Shown piece after piece: positions 38,563-47,147 of a DNA stretch of 64,000 bases. The notes under the pieces were generated by a model. That model was not told the origin of the DNA, searched no databases, and was given only the letters and a program-made list of their open reading frames with translations. The stretch is taken from NCBI RefSeq assembly GCF_900631955.1, contig NZ_UZWD01000031.1, positions 17,780 to 81,779 of the forward strand, in the 5' to 3' direction. A program made the position numbers and the translations under genes. The stretch comes from Devosia equisanguinis (lineage in GTDB: Bacteria > Pseudomonadota > Alphaproteobacteria > Rhizobiales > Devosiaceae). The first letter of the stretch is position 1; each line of letters starts with the position of its first letter.

Positions 38563-38717
38563 CCATTTCAACTTGAGGTGGACTTTGGGCGCTTTCGCTT
38601 CCCTCCCCCTTGAGGGGAGGGATTGAGGGAGGGGGTCCATCAGTGGATCGCTAAACAACCCCCTCCCAACCTCCCCCTGAAGGAGGGGGAGGAGCCGCAT
38701 CGCGTTCTGGGCAAGAG
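38563..38717. repeat. Family B composite intergenic repeat
   Basis: Left arm CATTTCAACTTGAGGTGGAC, then a CCCTCCCCCTTGAGGGGAGG hairpin, GGGGGTCCATCAGTG in the centre, and an inverted second half ending in GATGCGGCTCC-like and GTTCTGG-like sequence (read on the minus strand). The same order of blocks is found at 53.8 kb. The 437-bp gap 38431-38867 holds the bamD terminator and two family B elements, and no gene. Confidence 0.8.
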
Positions 38718-38738
38718 TTAGTCAAAAGAACCGGTCCG

Positions 38739-38862
38739 TCTCCCTCCCCCTTGCGGGGAGAGTTGGGGTGGGGGATGAGAGCCCGGTGCCAATTCGCCAT
38801 CTGCGATAGCCCTGCCTTGAGGGGAGGAGGGGGCGATAGAGCTGCATCAACAAGACCGTGAA
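38739..38862. repeat. Second family B repeat, abutting lrp
   Basis: A unit with CTCCCTCCCCCTTGCGGGG and GGGGTGGGGG is followed by an inverted arm. Read on the minus strand, that arm is AGCATTTCACGGTCTTGTTG then GATGCAGCTCTATCGCCCCC. It directly follows the lrp stop codon. Confidence 0.75.
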
Positions 38863-38867
38863 ATGCT

Positions 38868-39350
38868 CTAAAGCGGCAATTGCTGGCCGGCCTTTATGGT
38901 TTCCATCGGCACGTCGGTCTTGACCGACTGCACGGAGGGGATGCGCATGAGATGGTCGGACTGGAAGCGCCAATAGGCATGCAGATCCGTCGTGACCACG
39001 CGCATGATCGCATCGCACTCCCCCGTGGTGAGATAGCACTCGGCCACTTCGGGGTATTTGCGCACTGTCTCGGCAAAAAGGTTGGTGGTCTCGGCATCCT
39101 GGGTCTTGAACCAGATGCGAGCAAAGACCGTGAGGCCCAGGCCCAGTTTCGGCCCGTTTAGCACGGCGACATAGCCGTCGATGACACCCTTTTCCTCGAG
39201 CAGTTTCACCCGCCTGAGGCAAGGCGAGGGCGACAATCCCACTGCATTGGCCAATTCCACATTGGACATGCGGCCATTGCGCTGCAACTCGCGCAGGATA
39301 CGGCGATCGATGGCATCGAGAATTTCTGACACGAAATGTGCTCCATCCAC
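38868..39350 (-). CDS. Lrp/AsnC-family transcriptional regulator
   Basis: 160 residues: an N-terminal AsnC helix-turn-helix ([20 protein letters not shown], then [20 protein letters not shown]) and a C-terminal RAM/ligand domain ([20 protein letters not shown]). Such proteins sense amino acids and often regulate neighbours. A GTG at 39332 ([11 protein letters not shown]), 10 nt after GGAG, is an alternative start. It is divergent from argG with about 110 bp between them that contain inverted repeats, so argG or its own gene may be the target. Confidence 0.92.
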   Translation of the reverse strand: MDGAHFVSEILDAIDRRILRELQRNGRMSNVELANAVGLSPSPCLRRVKLLEEKGVIDGYVAVLNGPKLGLGLTVFARIWFKTQDAETTNLFAETVRKYPEVAECYLTTGECDAIMRVVTTDLHAYWRFQSDHLMRIPSVQSVKTDVPMETIKAGQQLPL

Positions 39351-39356
39351 CTAGAG

Positions 39357-39403
39357 TTGGCAGATCATGCCAAACTTTGCGCCATGCTTGCGATATTGGC
39401 AAG
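39357..39403. promoter_or_regulatory. Inverted repeats between lrp and argG, possible Lrp operator
   Basis: TTGGCA-N5-TGCCAA at 39357-39373 and CTTGC-N7-GCAAG at 39387-39403 are centred 30 bp apart, about three helical turns, as expected for an oligomeric Lrp-type regulator. No experimental consensus is applied. Confidence 0.35.
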
Positions 39404-39460
39404 TTTATTGCGATAGAACTGAATTATCCTGTCATCATCATTTTTCGCGGGGACCAACCA

Positions 39461-40684
39461 ATGGCGAACGAAATCAAGAAGGTTGTGCTGGCCTATTCCG
39501 GGGGCCTGGACACCTCCATCATCCTCAAATGGCTCAAGGAAACCTATGACTGCGAGGTGGTGACCTTTACCGCCGATCTCGGCCAGGGCGAAGAGCTGGA
39601 GCCGGCGCGTAAGAAGGCCGAGCTGTTCGGCATCAAGGACATCTATATCGAAGACCTGCGCGAAGAATTTGTGCGCGACTTCGTCTTCCCGATGTTCCGT
39701 GCCAATACCGTTTATGAAGGCCAGTATCTGCTCGGCACCTCAATCGCCCGCCCGCTGATCGCCAAGCGGTTGGTCGAAATCGCCCATGAAACCGGCGCCG
39801 ACGCCATTTCCCATGGCGCTACCGGCAAGGGCAATGATCAGGTGCGCTTCGAATTGACCGCCAATGCGCTCGACCCCGCCATCAAGGTCATCGCGCCGTG
39901 GCGCGAATGGGACCTGCGCTCGCGCACGGCACTCCTCGCCTATGCCGAAGCCAACCAAATCCCGATTGCCAAGGACAAGCGCGGCGAGGCTCCGTTCTCG
40001 GTCGACGCCAATCTGCTGCATACCTCGTCCGAAGGCATGGTGCTGGAAGACCCTGCCGTGCCCTATCCCGACTATGTGCCGCAGCGCACCGTCGACCCGG
40101 AAAAGGCCCCCAACGAGCCTGAGATCATCACCATCGGCTATGAAAGGGGCGACCCGGTCTCGGTCAATGGCGAACGCCTGTCTCCCGCAGCCCTGCTCAC
40201 CAAGCTCAACGAATTGGGCGGCAAGCATGGCGTCGGCCGGCTCGATCTCGTGGAAAACCGCTTTGTCGGCATGAAGTCGCGCGGCCTTTATGAAACACCG
40301 GGCGGCACCATCATGCTGGTGGCGCATCGCGGTATCGAATCGATCACCCTGGACCGTGGCGAAGCTCACCTCAAGGACGAGCTGATGCCCAAATATGCCG
40401 AGCTGATCTATAACGGCTTCTGGTATGCGCCCGAGCGCGAAATGCTGCAGGCGCTGATCGACAAGAGCCAGGAATATGTCACTGGCGAAGTCACGGTGAA
40501 GCTCTACAAGGGCTCCGCCTCGGTTATCGCCCGCACCTCGCCCTATAGCCTATACTCGATGGATCTGGTGACCTTCGAGGAAGGCGCCGTGGCCTATGAC
40601 CATAAGGACGCCGCCGGCTTCATCCGCCTCAACGGCCTGCGCCTCAAGACCTATGCCGCGCGCAACAAGAAGGCTCAAGGCTAG
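39461..40684 (+). CDS. argG: Argininosuccinate synthase ArgG
   Basis: Condenses citrulline and aspartate with ATP in arginine synthesis. 407 residues from the ATG at 39461 ([19 protein letters not shown]). It has the PP-loop [29 protein letters not shown] and the substrate-binding [19 protein letters not shown]. The frame is open upstream to 39338 but family N-termini match the later start. It is a single gene, divergent from the Lrp-type regulator. Confidence 0.98.
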   Translation: MANEIKKVVLAYSGGLDTSIILKWLKETYDCEVVTFTADLGQGEELEPARKKAELFGIKDIYIEDLREEFVRDFVFPMFRANTVYEGQYLLGTSIARPLIAKRLVEIAHETGADAISHGATGKGNDQVRFELTANALDPAIKVIAPWREWDLRSRTALLAYAEANQIPIAKDKRGEAPFSVDANLLHTSSEGMVLEDPAVPYPDYVPQRTVDPEKAPNEPEIITIGYERGDPVSVNGERLSPAALLTKLNELGGKHGVGRLDLVENRFVGMKSRGLYETPGGTIMLVAHRGIESITLDRGEAHLKDELMPKYAELIYNGFWYAPEREMLQALIDKSQEYVTGEVTVKLYKGSASVIARTSPYSLYSMDLVTFEEGAVAYDHKDAAGFIRLNGLRLKTYAARNKKAQG

Positions 40685-40694
40685 ACCGGACTTC

Positions 40695-40720
40695 GGGGGC
40701 CTGGAGCGTTCAGAGCCCCC
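40695..40720 (+). terminator. Weak hairpin after argG
   Basis: GGGGGC-CTG and CAG-GCCCCC pair with a one-base bulge, 10 bp after the argG stop. No T-run follows. Confidence 0.35.
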
Positions 40721-40789
40721 AATCCCGCCCTTTTGAGGAGGCCGCGAATTGGCGCTGCCAGTTGGCACGCGGCTTCCCACCCACCAGAC

Positions 40790-40873
40790 CGCCCTCGGGC
40801 TTGACCCGAGGAGCTACACTTAGCGGCCCCGCAGTGGCGTATAGTGCCCACGGGTATTCGCCCGAGGGTGACG
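40790..40873. repeat. Palindromic repeat family A, inverted pair 5
   Basis: Units at 40792-40811 and about 40850-40867; the second has lost part of its left arm. The 351-bp gap 40685-41035 between argG and the DUF2794 gene also holds, at about 40976-41012, a decayed family B core. I see no gene in it. Confidence 0.75.
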
Positions 40874-41035
40874 GCTGGTGGGTTGGGGGAACCATGAGGG
40901 GCTGCCCGCAAGTAGCGCTCGATGAGGGGGAGATTTGGGCTTCGCCTCGACGTCGAAAGCGCCCTGGGGGCCTGGGCTCTCACCCCCACCCCAGCCCGCA
41001 GGGGGGATGGGCCAGCCAGCGGCAAAACAAAAAAA

Positions 41036-41419
41036 TCAGCCGACGACGATGAGGTCTGGGTCGAGGACGCGCAGGACCTGGGCGAGGTCCTGGCCGCGCT
41101 TGAGGATGCGGCCCTGTTGATTGGTGACCATGTACTGGCCCTGCTTGGCGCGCAGTTTGGGGTTTTTCTCGATGACGAAGAGCGGGCGCTCGGAAACGCG
41201 GGCATAGATGGAGAACAGCGCCCGGTCGCGCAGGAAGTCCATGGCATAGTCGCGCCATTCGCCGGCCCCAACCTTGCGGCCATAGACCGACAGGATCTGC
41301 ATCAGTTCGCGGCGATCAAAGGCCACGACTGGTTGCACGGGTCGCTGGGCCTGGCCTTGCGGTTCACCCACATGCACCAGAGCCAGCCGGTTCTGCGCTT
41401 CGTCGGACGGACCCTGCAC
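41036..41419 (-). CDS. DUF2794 domain protein
   Basis: 127 residues from a GTG at 41419. It matches the alphaproteobacterial DUF2794 (PF10984) family: VVAFDRRELMQILSVYGRKV, AGEWRDYAMDFLRDRALFSI, SERPLFVIEKNPKLRAKQGQ and GRILKRGQDLAQVLRVLDPD. Function is unknown; the protein is small, soluble and highly conserved within the class, which suggests a basic role. The first 25 or so residues are low-complexity, and an internal start is possible. Confidence 0.85.
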   Translation of the reverse strand: MQGPSDEAQNRLALVHVGEPQGQAQRPVQPVVAFDRRELMQILSVYGRKVGAGEWRDYAMDFLRDRALFSIYARVSERPLFVIEKNPKLRAKQGQYMVTNQQGRILKRGQDLAQVLRVLDPDLIVVG

Positions 41420-41533
41420 GCGGCCCTCAGCCTCTTGTCACTTCGCCGTCATGATTGCCCCATTCGCCGGGGAAGGCAAGCGCCGCAAATACCCCATTTC
41501 GGCCATGATTAGTCCTTTCTGACGCCCCATTGC

Positions 41534-41680
41534 GCTGTCAGCTTACAACCATTGCCTCCAGTGGCTGGCAGGGGTGCTGACCGAGCCCCCAAACTGAGAC
41601 GCGCTCCTGCCAGCCGCCCCTGAATAGAATTGACCTGTCAGTCATGCCCGTTCCTGCCCCCAGGAGCGGGCTTCTTTTTG
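41534..41680 (+). ncRNA. Structured leader or small RNA before the CPT-like gene
   Basis: The 338-bp gap 41420-41757 contains a 10-bp perfect stem GGCTGGCAGG/CCTGCCAGCC (41563-41572 with 41606-41615) enclosing 33 nt. About 30 nt later comes an intrinsic terminator ending 78 bp before the ATG of the CPT-like gene. No plus-strand gene precedes the terminator. It therefore ends either a short independent RNA or a prematurely stopped leader of the downstream gene. I could not match it to 6S, SRP, tmRNA or a riboswitch class. The 5' boundary is arbitrary. Confidence 0.4.
41647..41680 (+). terminator. Intrinsic terminator within the CPT-like gene leader
   Basis: CCCGTTCCTG and CAGGAGCGGG form a 10-bp stem (one G-T pair) with a CCCC loop, followed by CTTCTTTTTG. 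Confidence 0.8.
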
Positions 41681-41757
41681 TCTGGTTCTGCGGCGGGCAT
41701 GGATTGACGGCGGCGGAAAAAACGGTGCCCATGCGCGCAACAGGCAGAGGAGCGCAC

Positions 41758-42381
41758 ATGACCGGCCGGATCGTTATTCTCAATGGCGCGCCGCGTGCCG
41801 GAAAATCCAGCCTCGCTGAGGCCATCCGAACCCGCGTGTCCGGCCGCTGGCTCATCTGGGGTGTCGATGCCTTCAACGCCACCCTGCCCCCTGAGCTTCT
41901 ACCCGGTATCGGCCTCAGGCCCGGCGGCGAGCGGCCCGATCTCGAGGCCAACCTGCCTGAACTGTTCGGCCGCTATCTCGGGGTTCTGACCGGCATGGCG
42001 ACCTCGGGGCTCGACGTGGTAGCAGATCTGGGCCTCCACACCGACTATGCCACCGGGTTCGACCCGCTGCCGATGCTGGCGGAGGCGCTGGCCGGCTTTG
42101 CGGTCTATTTCATCGGCATCGACTGCGATCTCGACACCATCATGGCGCGGCGCAATGCCGATACCCAGGACGGGCTTTATGCAGCGGGCCCGGGCGTACC
42201 GGCGCCGGTGGCGCGCTGGCAGCAGGCGGTGCATGACAGCAAAAGCTATGATTTGCGGCTCGACATGGGTAAACTGACCGCAGAACAGGGCGCCAACCAT
42301 GTGCAAGCCCTGCTGATGTCGCCGCCCACCACGACAATTCTTGGACTTTCGAGCATAGACGCCCGGTCAGGGCAGTTGTAA
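41758..42381 (+). CDS. Chloramphenicol phosphotransferase-like P-loop kinase
   Basis: 207 residues from the ATG at 41758 with AGAGGAG upstream. N-terminal Walker A IVILNGAPRAGKSSLAEAIR, then WGVDAFNATLPPELLPGIGL with the Asp that is the proposed catalytic base in CPT, and late RWQQAVHDSKSYDLRLDMGK matching the family C-terminus. CPT of Streptomyces phosphorylates chloramphenicol, but most proteobacterial relatives have no tested substrate, so resistance is not claimed. A structured leader with a terminator lies upstream. Confidence 0.82.
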   Translation: MTGRIVILNGAPRAGKSSLAEAIRTRVSGRWLIWGVDAFNATLPPELLPGIGLRPGGERPDLEANLPELFGRYLGVLTGMATSGLDVVADLGLHTDYATGFDPLPMLAEALAGFAVYFIGIDCDLDTIMARRNADTQDGLYAAGPGVPAPVARWQQAVHDSKSYDLRLDMGKLTAEQGANHVQALLMSPPTTTILGLSSIDARSGQL

Positions 42382-42399
42382 CGGCTTTTCCGGGCCCGT

Positions 42400-42414
42400 T
42401 TAATTCGCCGTTAA
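42400..42414. promoter_or_regulatory. Perfect CtrA-type box before the PAS-GGDEF-EAL operon
   Basis: TTAA at 42400-42403 and 42411-42414 with seven bases between. It ends 59 bp before the ATG at 42474, a usual position for CtrA activation. Confidence 0.6.
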
Positions 42415-42473
42415 GTGGCGAGGACTAGCCTGCCGGCCAGCGTCGGATCGTGGCTTTGGACTGTGGGGGGCCA

Positions 42474-44600
42474 ATGGGCTCGAAGGATACCGGCAATGTT
42501 GCGGATGTCGCCGAGACCTTGTTGCTCGATGCGGCACTCGAAAGCATTCCCTATGGCTTTTGCGTATGGTCGCCGCAGTTCCGCCTGCAGATGTGGAACA
42601 AGCACTATCGCGATTTCTATGGCTTTTCCGAAGACGCCATCCACAAGGGCATGACGCTTGAGGATATCGTGCATCTTTCGGTGCGGCTGGGCAACCATGC
42701 CGGACAGAGCCCCGATGCCTTCTACGAGGCCTATACAGCAGAACTCCTCGCCAATCGCAGCGGCTCGCGTCACAAGAGCCAGGAAATGGTATCAGGCGGT
42801 CGCATCATCGAAACCGCTCATGTCTATTCCGAGCGGCTGGGCTGGGTGGTAACCCACGAGGACATTACCGACGAAATCGCCCGCTCGGAGAGCCAGCAGA
42901 AGCGCAAGCTGGAGCTGGAACGGCAGAATATCCGGCTCGATGCGGCCGTGAACAATATCTCTATTGGCCTGTGCATGATGGACGCGCGCGGCCGACTGGT
43001 GATCTGCAACGAGCCCTATGCCCGCATCTACAACCTGCCGGTCAGCTATCTCAAGCCCGGCACGCAGCTCGAGGATATCCTCGGGCACCTGTTCGACATG
43101 GGCATGAGCGCCGGCGGCACGCGCGAGGACTATATCGCCTGGCGCCGTGACGTCATCGCCCGGCGCGAATATGGCAAGAATATCCATGAGCTCAACGGCC
43201 GCACCATTCTGATGCAGCACCATCCGATGAAGGATGGCGGTTGGGTTTCGACCCATGAGGACATTACCGAACAGCGCCAGGCCGAAGCCCGCATCCAGCA
43301 TCTAGCGCGGCACGATGCCCTGACCGACCTGCCCAACCGCATCGAATTCCTCGAGCAGATGGCCAAGACCGAGGCGGCCTTCCAGCGCGGGGAAATGGCA
43401 GCGGTGCTCTATATCGACCTCGACCATTTCAAGGCGGTCAACGACACGCTGGGCCATGCGGTGGGCGACGAGGTGATCAAGCAGGCGGCAGTGCGCCTCT
43501 GGGGCACCACGCGCGAAACCGACCTCCTGGCGCGGCTAGGCGGCGACGAATTCGCCATGCTGCTGCGCCCGATCGACAGCATTGACGCAGCGGCAAGGGT
43601 CGCCGACCGCATCGTCCGGGCCATGCGCAGCCCGATGAACATCGCTGGCCAGCAGATCGAGATCGGCGCCAGCGTCGGCATCGCGGTGGGCCCGGGAGAC
43701 GGCATCACCACCGATCAATTGGTCAAGAACGCCGATCTGGCGCTCTACAAGGCCAAGTCCGAAGGCCGCTCGACCTATCATTTCTTCGAAACCGGCATGG
43801 ATGCCGAGCTGCAGCAGCGCCGCTCCATCGAGGCCGGGCTGCGCCTCGCTTTGCAGCGCCAGGAATTGCGGCTGATGTTCCAGCCGTTGCTCGGCCTGCA
43901 TGAAAACCGGGTGACCTGCGTCGAGGCCCTGCTGCGCTGGGACCATGACGATCGCACCATCTCGCCCGTGGAGTTCATCCCGGTGGCTGAGGAAACCGGG
44001 CTGATCGTATCGATCGGGGAATGGGTGCTGCACGAAGCATGCAAGGCTGCTGCCAGCTGGCCGGGCGATGTGCGCGTCGCCATCAATCTTTCGCCAGTGC
44101 AGTTCCGGAACAAGGATCTGGTTGGTCAGGTGCGCGCCGCACTGGCCGAAGCCAAGCTCGATCCCACCCGGCTCGAGCTCGAGATCACCGAGAGCCTGCT
44201 CCTGACCGACAATGAGAGCACTATCAAGGCGCTGCACGAATTACGAGCGATGGGCGTGCGCATTTCCATGGACGATTTCGGGACCGGTTATTCCTCGCTG
44301 TCCTACCTGCGCAGCTTCCCTTTCGACAAGATCAAGATCGACCGCTCCTTCATGCGCGACCTGACCACGCGGCACGACAGCCAGGCCATTATTCGCGCCG
44401 TCATCGGGCTGGGACAATCGCTGGGCATGTCGACCACCGCCGAGGGGGTGGAAACCGAAGAGCAGTTGGCAATGGTGCGCGAACAGGGCGTTTCCGAAGT
44501 GCAGGGCTTCCTGTTCTCCCCGCCGCTGCAACCGGCTTCGCTCACCAACCTCCTGCACTCGGAAGCCAGCAAGGCTCTGGCCAGCAAGAAGGCCTCCTGA
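42474..44600 (+). CDS. PAS-PAS-GGDEF-EAL cyclic-di-GMP enzyme
   Basis: 708 residues from the ATG at 42474 (GGGGGG upstream); a GTG at 42450 is possible. Two PAS domains (about 15-135 and 150-275; the second starts LDAAVNNISIGLCMMDARGR) precede a GGDEF domain with intact LARLGGDEFAM and an EAL domain with intact VEALLRWDHDD. The EAL domain also has ELEITESLLL and DDFGTGYSSLSYLRSFPFDK. Both catalytic motifs look functional, so it may make, degrade or switch between the two. No membrane helix, so a cytoplasmic sensor. It is first of an apparent operon with an ECF sigma and a VOC gene, behind a CtrA-type box. Confidence 0.95.
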   Translation: MGSKDTGNVADVAETLLLDAALESIPYGFCVWSPQFRLQMWNKHYRDFYGFSEDAIHKGMTLEDIVHLSVRLGNHAGQSPDAFYEAYTAELLANRSGSRHKSQEMVSGGRIIETAHVYSERLGWVVTHEDITDEIARSESQQKRKLELERQNIRLDAAVNNISIGLCMMDARGRLVICNEPYARIYNLPVSYLKPGTQLEDILGHLFDMGMSAGGTREDYIAWRRDVIARREYGKNIHELNGRTILMQHHPMKDGGWVSTHEDITEQRQAEARIQHLARHDALTDLPNRIEFLEQMAKTEAAFQRGEMAAVLYIDLDHFKAVNDTLGHAVGDEVIKQAAVRLWGTTRETDLLARLGGDEFAMLLRPIDSIDAAARVADRIVRAMRSPMNIAGQQIEIGASVGIAVGPGDGITTDQLVKNADLALYKAKSEGRSTYHFFETGMDAELQQRRSIEAGLRLALQRQELRLMFQPLLGLHENRVTCVEALLRWDHDDRTISPVEFIPVAEETGLIVSIGEWVLHEACKAAASWPGDVRVAINLSPVQFRNKDLVGQVRAALAEAKLDPTRLELEITESLLLTDNESTIKALHELRAMGVRISMDDFGTGYSSLSYLRSFPFDKIKIDRSFMRDLTTRHDSQAIIRAVIGLGQSLGMSTTAEGVETEEQLAMVREQGVSEVQGFLFSPPLQPASLTNLLHSEASKALASKKAS

Positions 44601-44606
44601 TCCGGC

Positions 44607-45242
44607 ATGGTCTCGCGCCCTCTTGCGCAGCTGCTCGCCAGCGCCCGCCGGGCCGGGGCGCGACACGATGCTGAAGACATCGTCCAGGAAGCGCTGATGG
44701 CGGCCTTTGCCGCTGGCCGGTTCGATCTCGAAGATAACAAGACGCTGTTCTGGCTGTGCGGTGTGGTGCGCAACCGCGCCCGCATGCATGTGCGGACCGC
44801 CACGCGCCGGCGAGCGCGCGAGAATGCTTGGGCGGGAGTGGCCGTCCCGCCGCAAACCGACTGCGAAACCGCGCCGCCCGCCGACATCCTCAAGGACCTG
44901 CCACCCGCCTTGCATACATTGGCGGCTTTGGTCCTGACCGGACACAATCGCCGCGAAATCGCCTATCTCCTGCGTCTTCCCGACACAGCCTTGCGCCAGC
45001 GCGTGGTAAGCCTCAGGCGACTTCTGGCGGCCAGGGGGCTGGCGGCGCCCGAGGAAATGGTCGGGCTCAATCTCGATCTCGCCTATGGCCGCATGCGCAT
45101 CGCTCTGCGCCAGGCGCTGTCCCGCCATGGCGGCATATTTGCCAGCCACGATCCCGATGGCCATATTTTTCTGGTCCGCCGCTCACAAAACCAGCCGGCG
45201 CGGCAACTGGTTGCTGCCAATCCAATGGAGAAGAAAACATGA
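44607..45242 (+). CDS. ECF-type RNA polymerase sigma factor with a C-terminal extension
   Basis: 211 residues. Region 2 is at the N-terminus (RHDAEDIVQEALMAAFAAGR, then FWLCGVVRNRARMHVRTATR). Region 4 is at about 100-148 (LTGHNRREIAYLLRLPDTAL, RQRVVSLRRLL). About 60 further residues follow, ending SRHGGIFASHDPDGHIFLVR and a short basic tail, and they match no domain I recognise. It starts 6 bp after the GGDEF-EAL gene and its stop overlaps the VOC gene (ATGA). No anti-sigma gene is adjacent. The extension or the coupled VOC protein could be the control element, which is inference. Confidence 0.85.
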   Translation: MVSRPLAQLLASARRAGARHDAEDIVQEALMAAFAAGRFDLEDNKTLFWLCGVVRNRARMHVRTATRRRARENAWAGVAVPPQTDCETAPPADILKDLPPALHTLAALVLTGHNRREIAYLLRLPDTALRQRVVSLRRLLAARGLAAPEEMVGLNLDLAYGRMRIALRQALSRHGGIFASHDPDGHIFLVRRSQNQPARQLVAANPMEKKT

Positions 45243-45622
45243 GTTTCAAACCCAGCGCCGTCAGCATCGTCTTTTATGTCGCCGATATCGCCCGCACCGA
45301 AGCCTTCTATACCAGCACGCTGGGTATCGCGCTCGAGCGCATGGAAGGGGCTGAGCCGTTCTGGCTGCAGGGCCGGATCGGCGCCGGCCCCGACCTCATT
45401 TTCTTCCTGCAGGAGGGCCGGCGCGGCGACACGCCGGCCATTGTCTTCGAACTCGACGAGGGTGGCATCGACGACGTCGTGGCCGAGCTGGCCGGCAAGG
45501 GCGTGACCATCGTCACCCCGGTTTCCGAAGCTCCGGGCGGCTGGAGCGCCGACTTTCTGGACCCCGATGGCTTTGGCCTGGGGCTGTGGCAGTCGGGCGA
45601 CCTGCCGCGTTCACTGCGCTAG
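45239..45622 (+). CDS. VOC (glyoxalase/bleomycin-resistance fold) protein
   Basis: 127 residues with the two beta-alpha-beta-beta-beta modules of the vicinal oxygen chelate fold: SIVFYVADIARTEAFYTSTL at the N-terminus, and GWSADFLDPDGFGLGLWQSG at the C-terminus with the usual DPDG. The substrate cannot be read from sequence. Its ATG overlaps the sigma-factor stop, so the two are translated together. Confidence 0.88.
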   Translation: MSFKPSAVSIVFYVADIARTEAFYTSTLGIALERMEGAEPFWLQGRIGAGPDLIFFLQEGRRGDTPAIVFELDEGGIDDVVAELAGKGVTIVTPVSEAPGGWSADFLDPDGFGLGLWQSGDLPRSLR

Positions 45623-45714
45623 CCGGCTGCTGGCGGGCCATGCCCGCCTGTCACAAGATTGTGCCATGCGGCGGGTAAGAGCCAGAGCGTTTCGACGTAA
45701 AGGTATGACACGAC

Positions 45715-47064
45715 ATGTTTTTATCGACGCTTTCCCGCCGCCGCCTGATCCAGCTCATGGCGGCCAGTGCCGCCCTGCCGCTGGCCGGCACGGTGAGCTT
45801 CGCCCAGCAGGCCGCGGTCCGCGCCGTGGTGCTCTCCGACCTGCATTCAGCCTATGACCGGCTGCCGCAGGTGCTGGCGGCCGTCGCCGCCGAGATCGCA
45901 GGCGGCGCCGATCTGATCCTGATCAACGGTGACATTTTCGAGCTCGGCAACGTCGCTGCAGCCCGCTCGGCCGGTCGGGCCGACTGGCAGTTTCTCGAAA
46001 GGCTGGCAGCGCTGGCCCCCGTGGTCGTCAATATCGGCAATCATGAGCCCGATTTCGACAATGACCTTGCCCAGTTCGTCAGCCAGGCCAATGCGCTTGG
46101 GATTTCGGTGATCTCGAACATCCTCGATTCCCGCACCGGCGCCGAATACGCCCCCAGCCACGCCATGCTGGAGATCGGCGGCGCACAAGTGGTGGTGGTC
46201 GGCATCGCCACCGACGCGCTCAATACCTATCCCAAGGCCAGCCGCGAGCACTTGACCCTCCCCGCCCCGGTCGAATGGGCCAAGGCCAATGTCGTCGATC
46301 TTCTCGCCATGGGCACGGTCGGCATCGTGCTCAGCCATGCCGGCGTGATCGCCGATCGCGATATCCTGCCCCTGTTGCCGGCCGGAACCCTGTTGGTGGG
46401 CGGGCATGACCATCTGGTGCTCACTCATGCCGAAGGCGATGTGGGCTATGTCCATACCGGCTCCTGGTCGAGCCTGATGACGCTGGCAAGCCTTGCCGCC
46501 GGCACCGCCCCGGTGCTGCAGCAGGTGGTGATCGACCGCGACGGCGCTGGCGATGCCGAGCTTGCCGCGACTATTGCCGCAGTGCTGGATGAGCATTTGA
46601 CCGATGAGGAAAAAGCCCGCATCGGATCGGCACCCGAGGCCATGAGCCTGGGTGAAACCGGGCGCTATGTGGCTCAGGTACTGGCGGCGGCGGCAGGCGC
46701 CGATATCGGCTTTATCGGCCACACCTCGTTCGGCACCGGTTTTCCCGGGGCACCCATCAGCCTTTACGAATACAATTCTATCCTGCGCTTCGAAGGCAAG
46801 ATCGTTACCGCCACGGTGGATGCGGCCACGCTCCGCGACATTCTTGCCCGTGTCAATCAGGACGGCGACATTGCCCTGGACGCTCGCACCGGCGACTTCC
46901 TCTATGCCGCCCCGGAGGACCTGGCGGACAAGGACAGCTATGTGATTGCCTGCAATGACTGGAGCGGCATCAACCAGAAGGCCTATTTCGGCCGCGAAGA
47001 CCTGGTGTTCACCGAAGTGCCGGGCCTGATGCTGACGCCGACCGTGCGCGACACGCTGCAATAA
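45715..47064 (+). CDS. Tat-exported metallophosphoesterase/5'-nucleotidase
   Basis: 449 residues with a twin-arginine signal (SRRRLIQLMAASAALPLAGT, cleavage probably near SFA). The calcineurin-like phosphoesterase domain has the metal ligands in VVLSDLHSAYDR, LINGDIFELGN, NIGNHEPDFD, LSHAG and VGGHDH. The C-terminal half (from about 285) is a 5'-nucleotidase C-domain with ETGRYVAQVLAAAAGADIGF and YEYNSILRFEGKIVTATVDA. A periplasmic nucleotidase or related phosphatase is likely. It is a single gene followed by a hairpin. Confidence 0.9.
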   Translation: MFLSTLSRRRLIQLMAASAALPLAGTVSFAQQAAVRAVVLSDLHSAYDRLPQVLAAVAAEIAGGADLILINGDIFELGNVAAARSAGRADWQFLERLAALAPVVVNIGNHEPDFDNDLAQFVSQANALGISVISNILDSRTGAEYAPSHAMLEIGGAQVVVVGIATDALNTYPKASREHLTLPAPVEWAKANVVDLLAMGTVGIVLSHAGVIADRDILPLLPAGTLLVGGHDHLVLTHAEGDVGYVHTGSWSSLMTLASLAAGTAPVLQQVVIDRDGAGDAELAATIAAVLDEHLTDEEKARIGSAPEAMSLGETGRYVAQVLAAAAGADIGFIGHTSFGTGFPGAPISLYEYNSILRFEGKIVTATVDAATLRDILARVNQDGDIALDARTGDFLYAAPEDLADKDSYVIACNDWSGINQKAYFGREDLVFTEVPGLMLTPTVRDTLQ

Positions 47065-47073
47065 TTCCACCGT

Positions 47074-47094
47074 GGAGCGGGTTCGGCCCGCTCC
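47074..47094 (+). terminator. Hairpin after the phosphoesterase gene
   Basis: GGAGCGGG and CCCGCTCC form an 8-bp perfect stem with a 5-nt loop, 9 bp after the stop codon. No T-run follows. Confidence 0.4.
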
Positions 47095-47119
47095 GCACAC
47101 CCGCCCTGCATATTGAAAC

Positions 47120-47147
47120 CTTGTGAAATCGAGCCTCTTGCTATATG
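47120..47147 (+). promoter_or_regulatory. Possible sigma-70 promoter of typA
   Basis: CTTGTG and TATATG are separated by 16 bp, resembling the alphaproteobacterial CTTGAC / TATAAT pattern. This would give a leader of roughly 130 nt before the ATG at 47283. Confidence 0.3.

Noticed and set aside
41534..41680. 6S RNA as an identity for the structured leader
   Set aside because: The long outer stem and central bubble expected of 6S RNA could not be drawn, so no family name is given.
41758..42381. Calling the CPT-like gene a chloramphenicol resistance gene
   Set aside because: Only fold and motif similarity are visible; most proteobacterial homologues have no demonstrated resistance activity.
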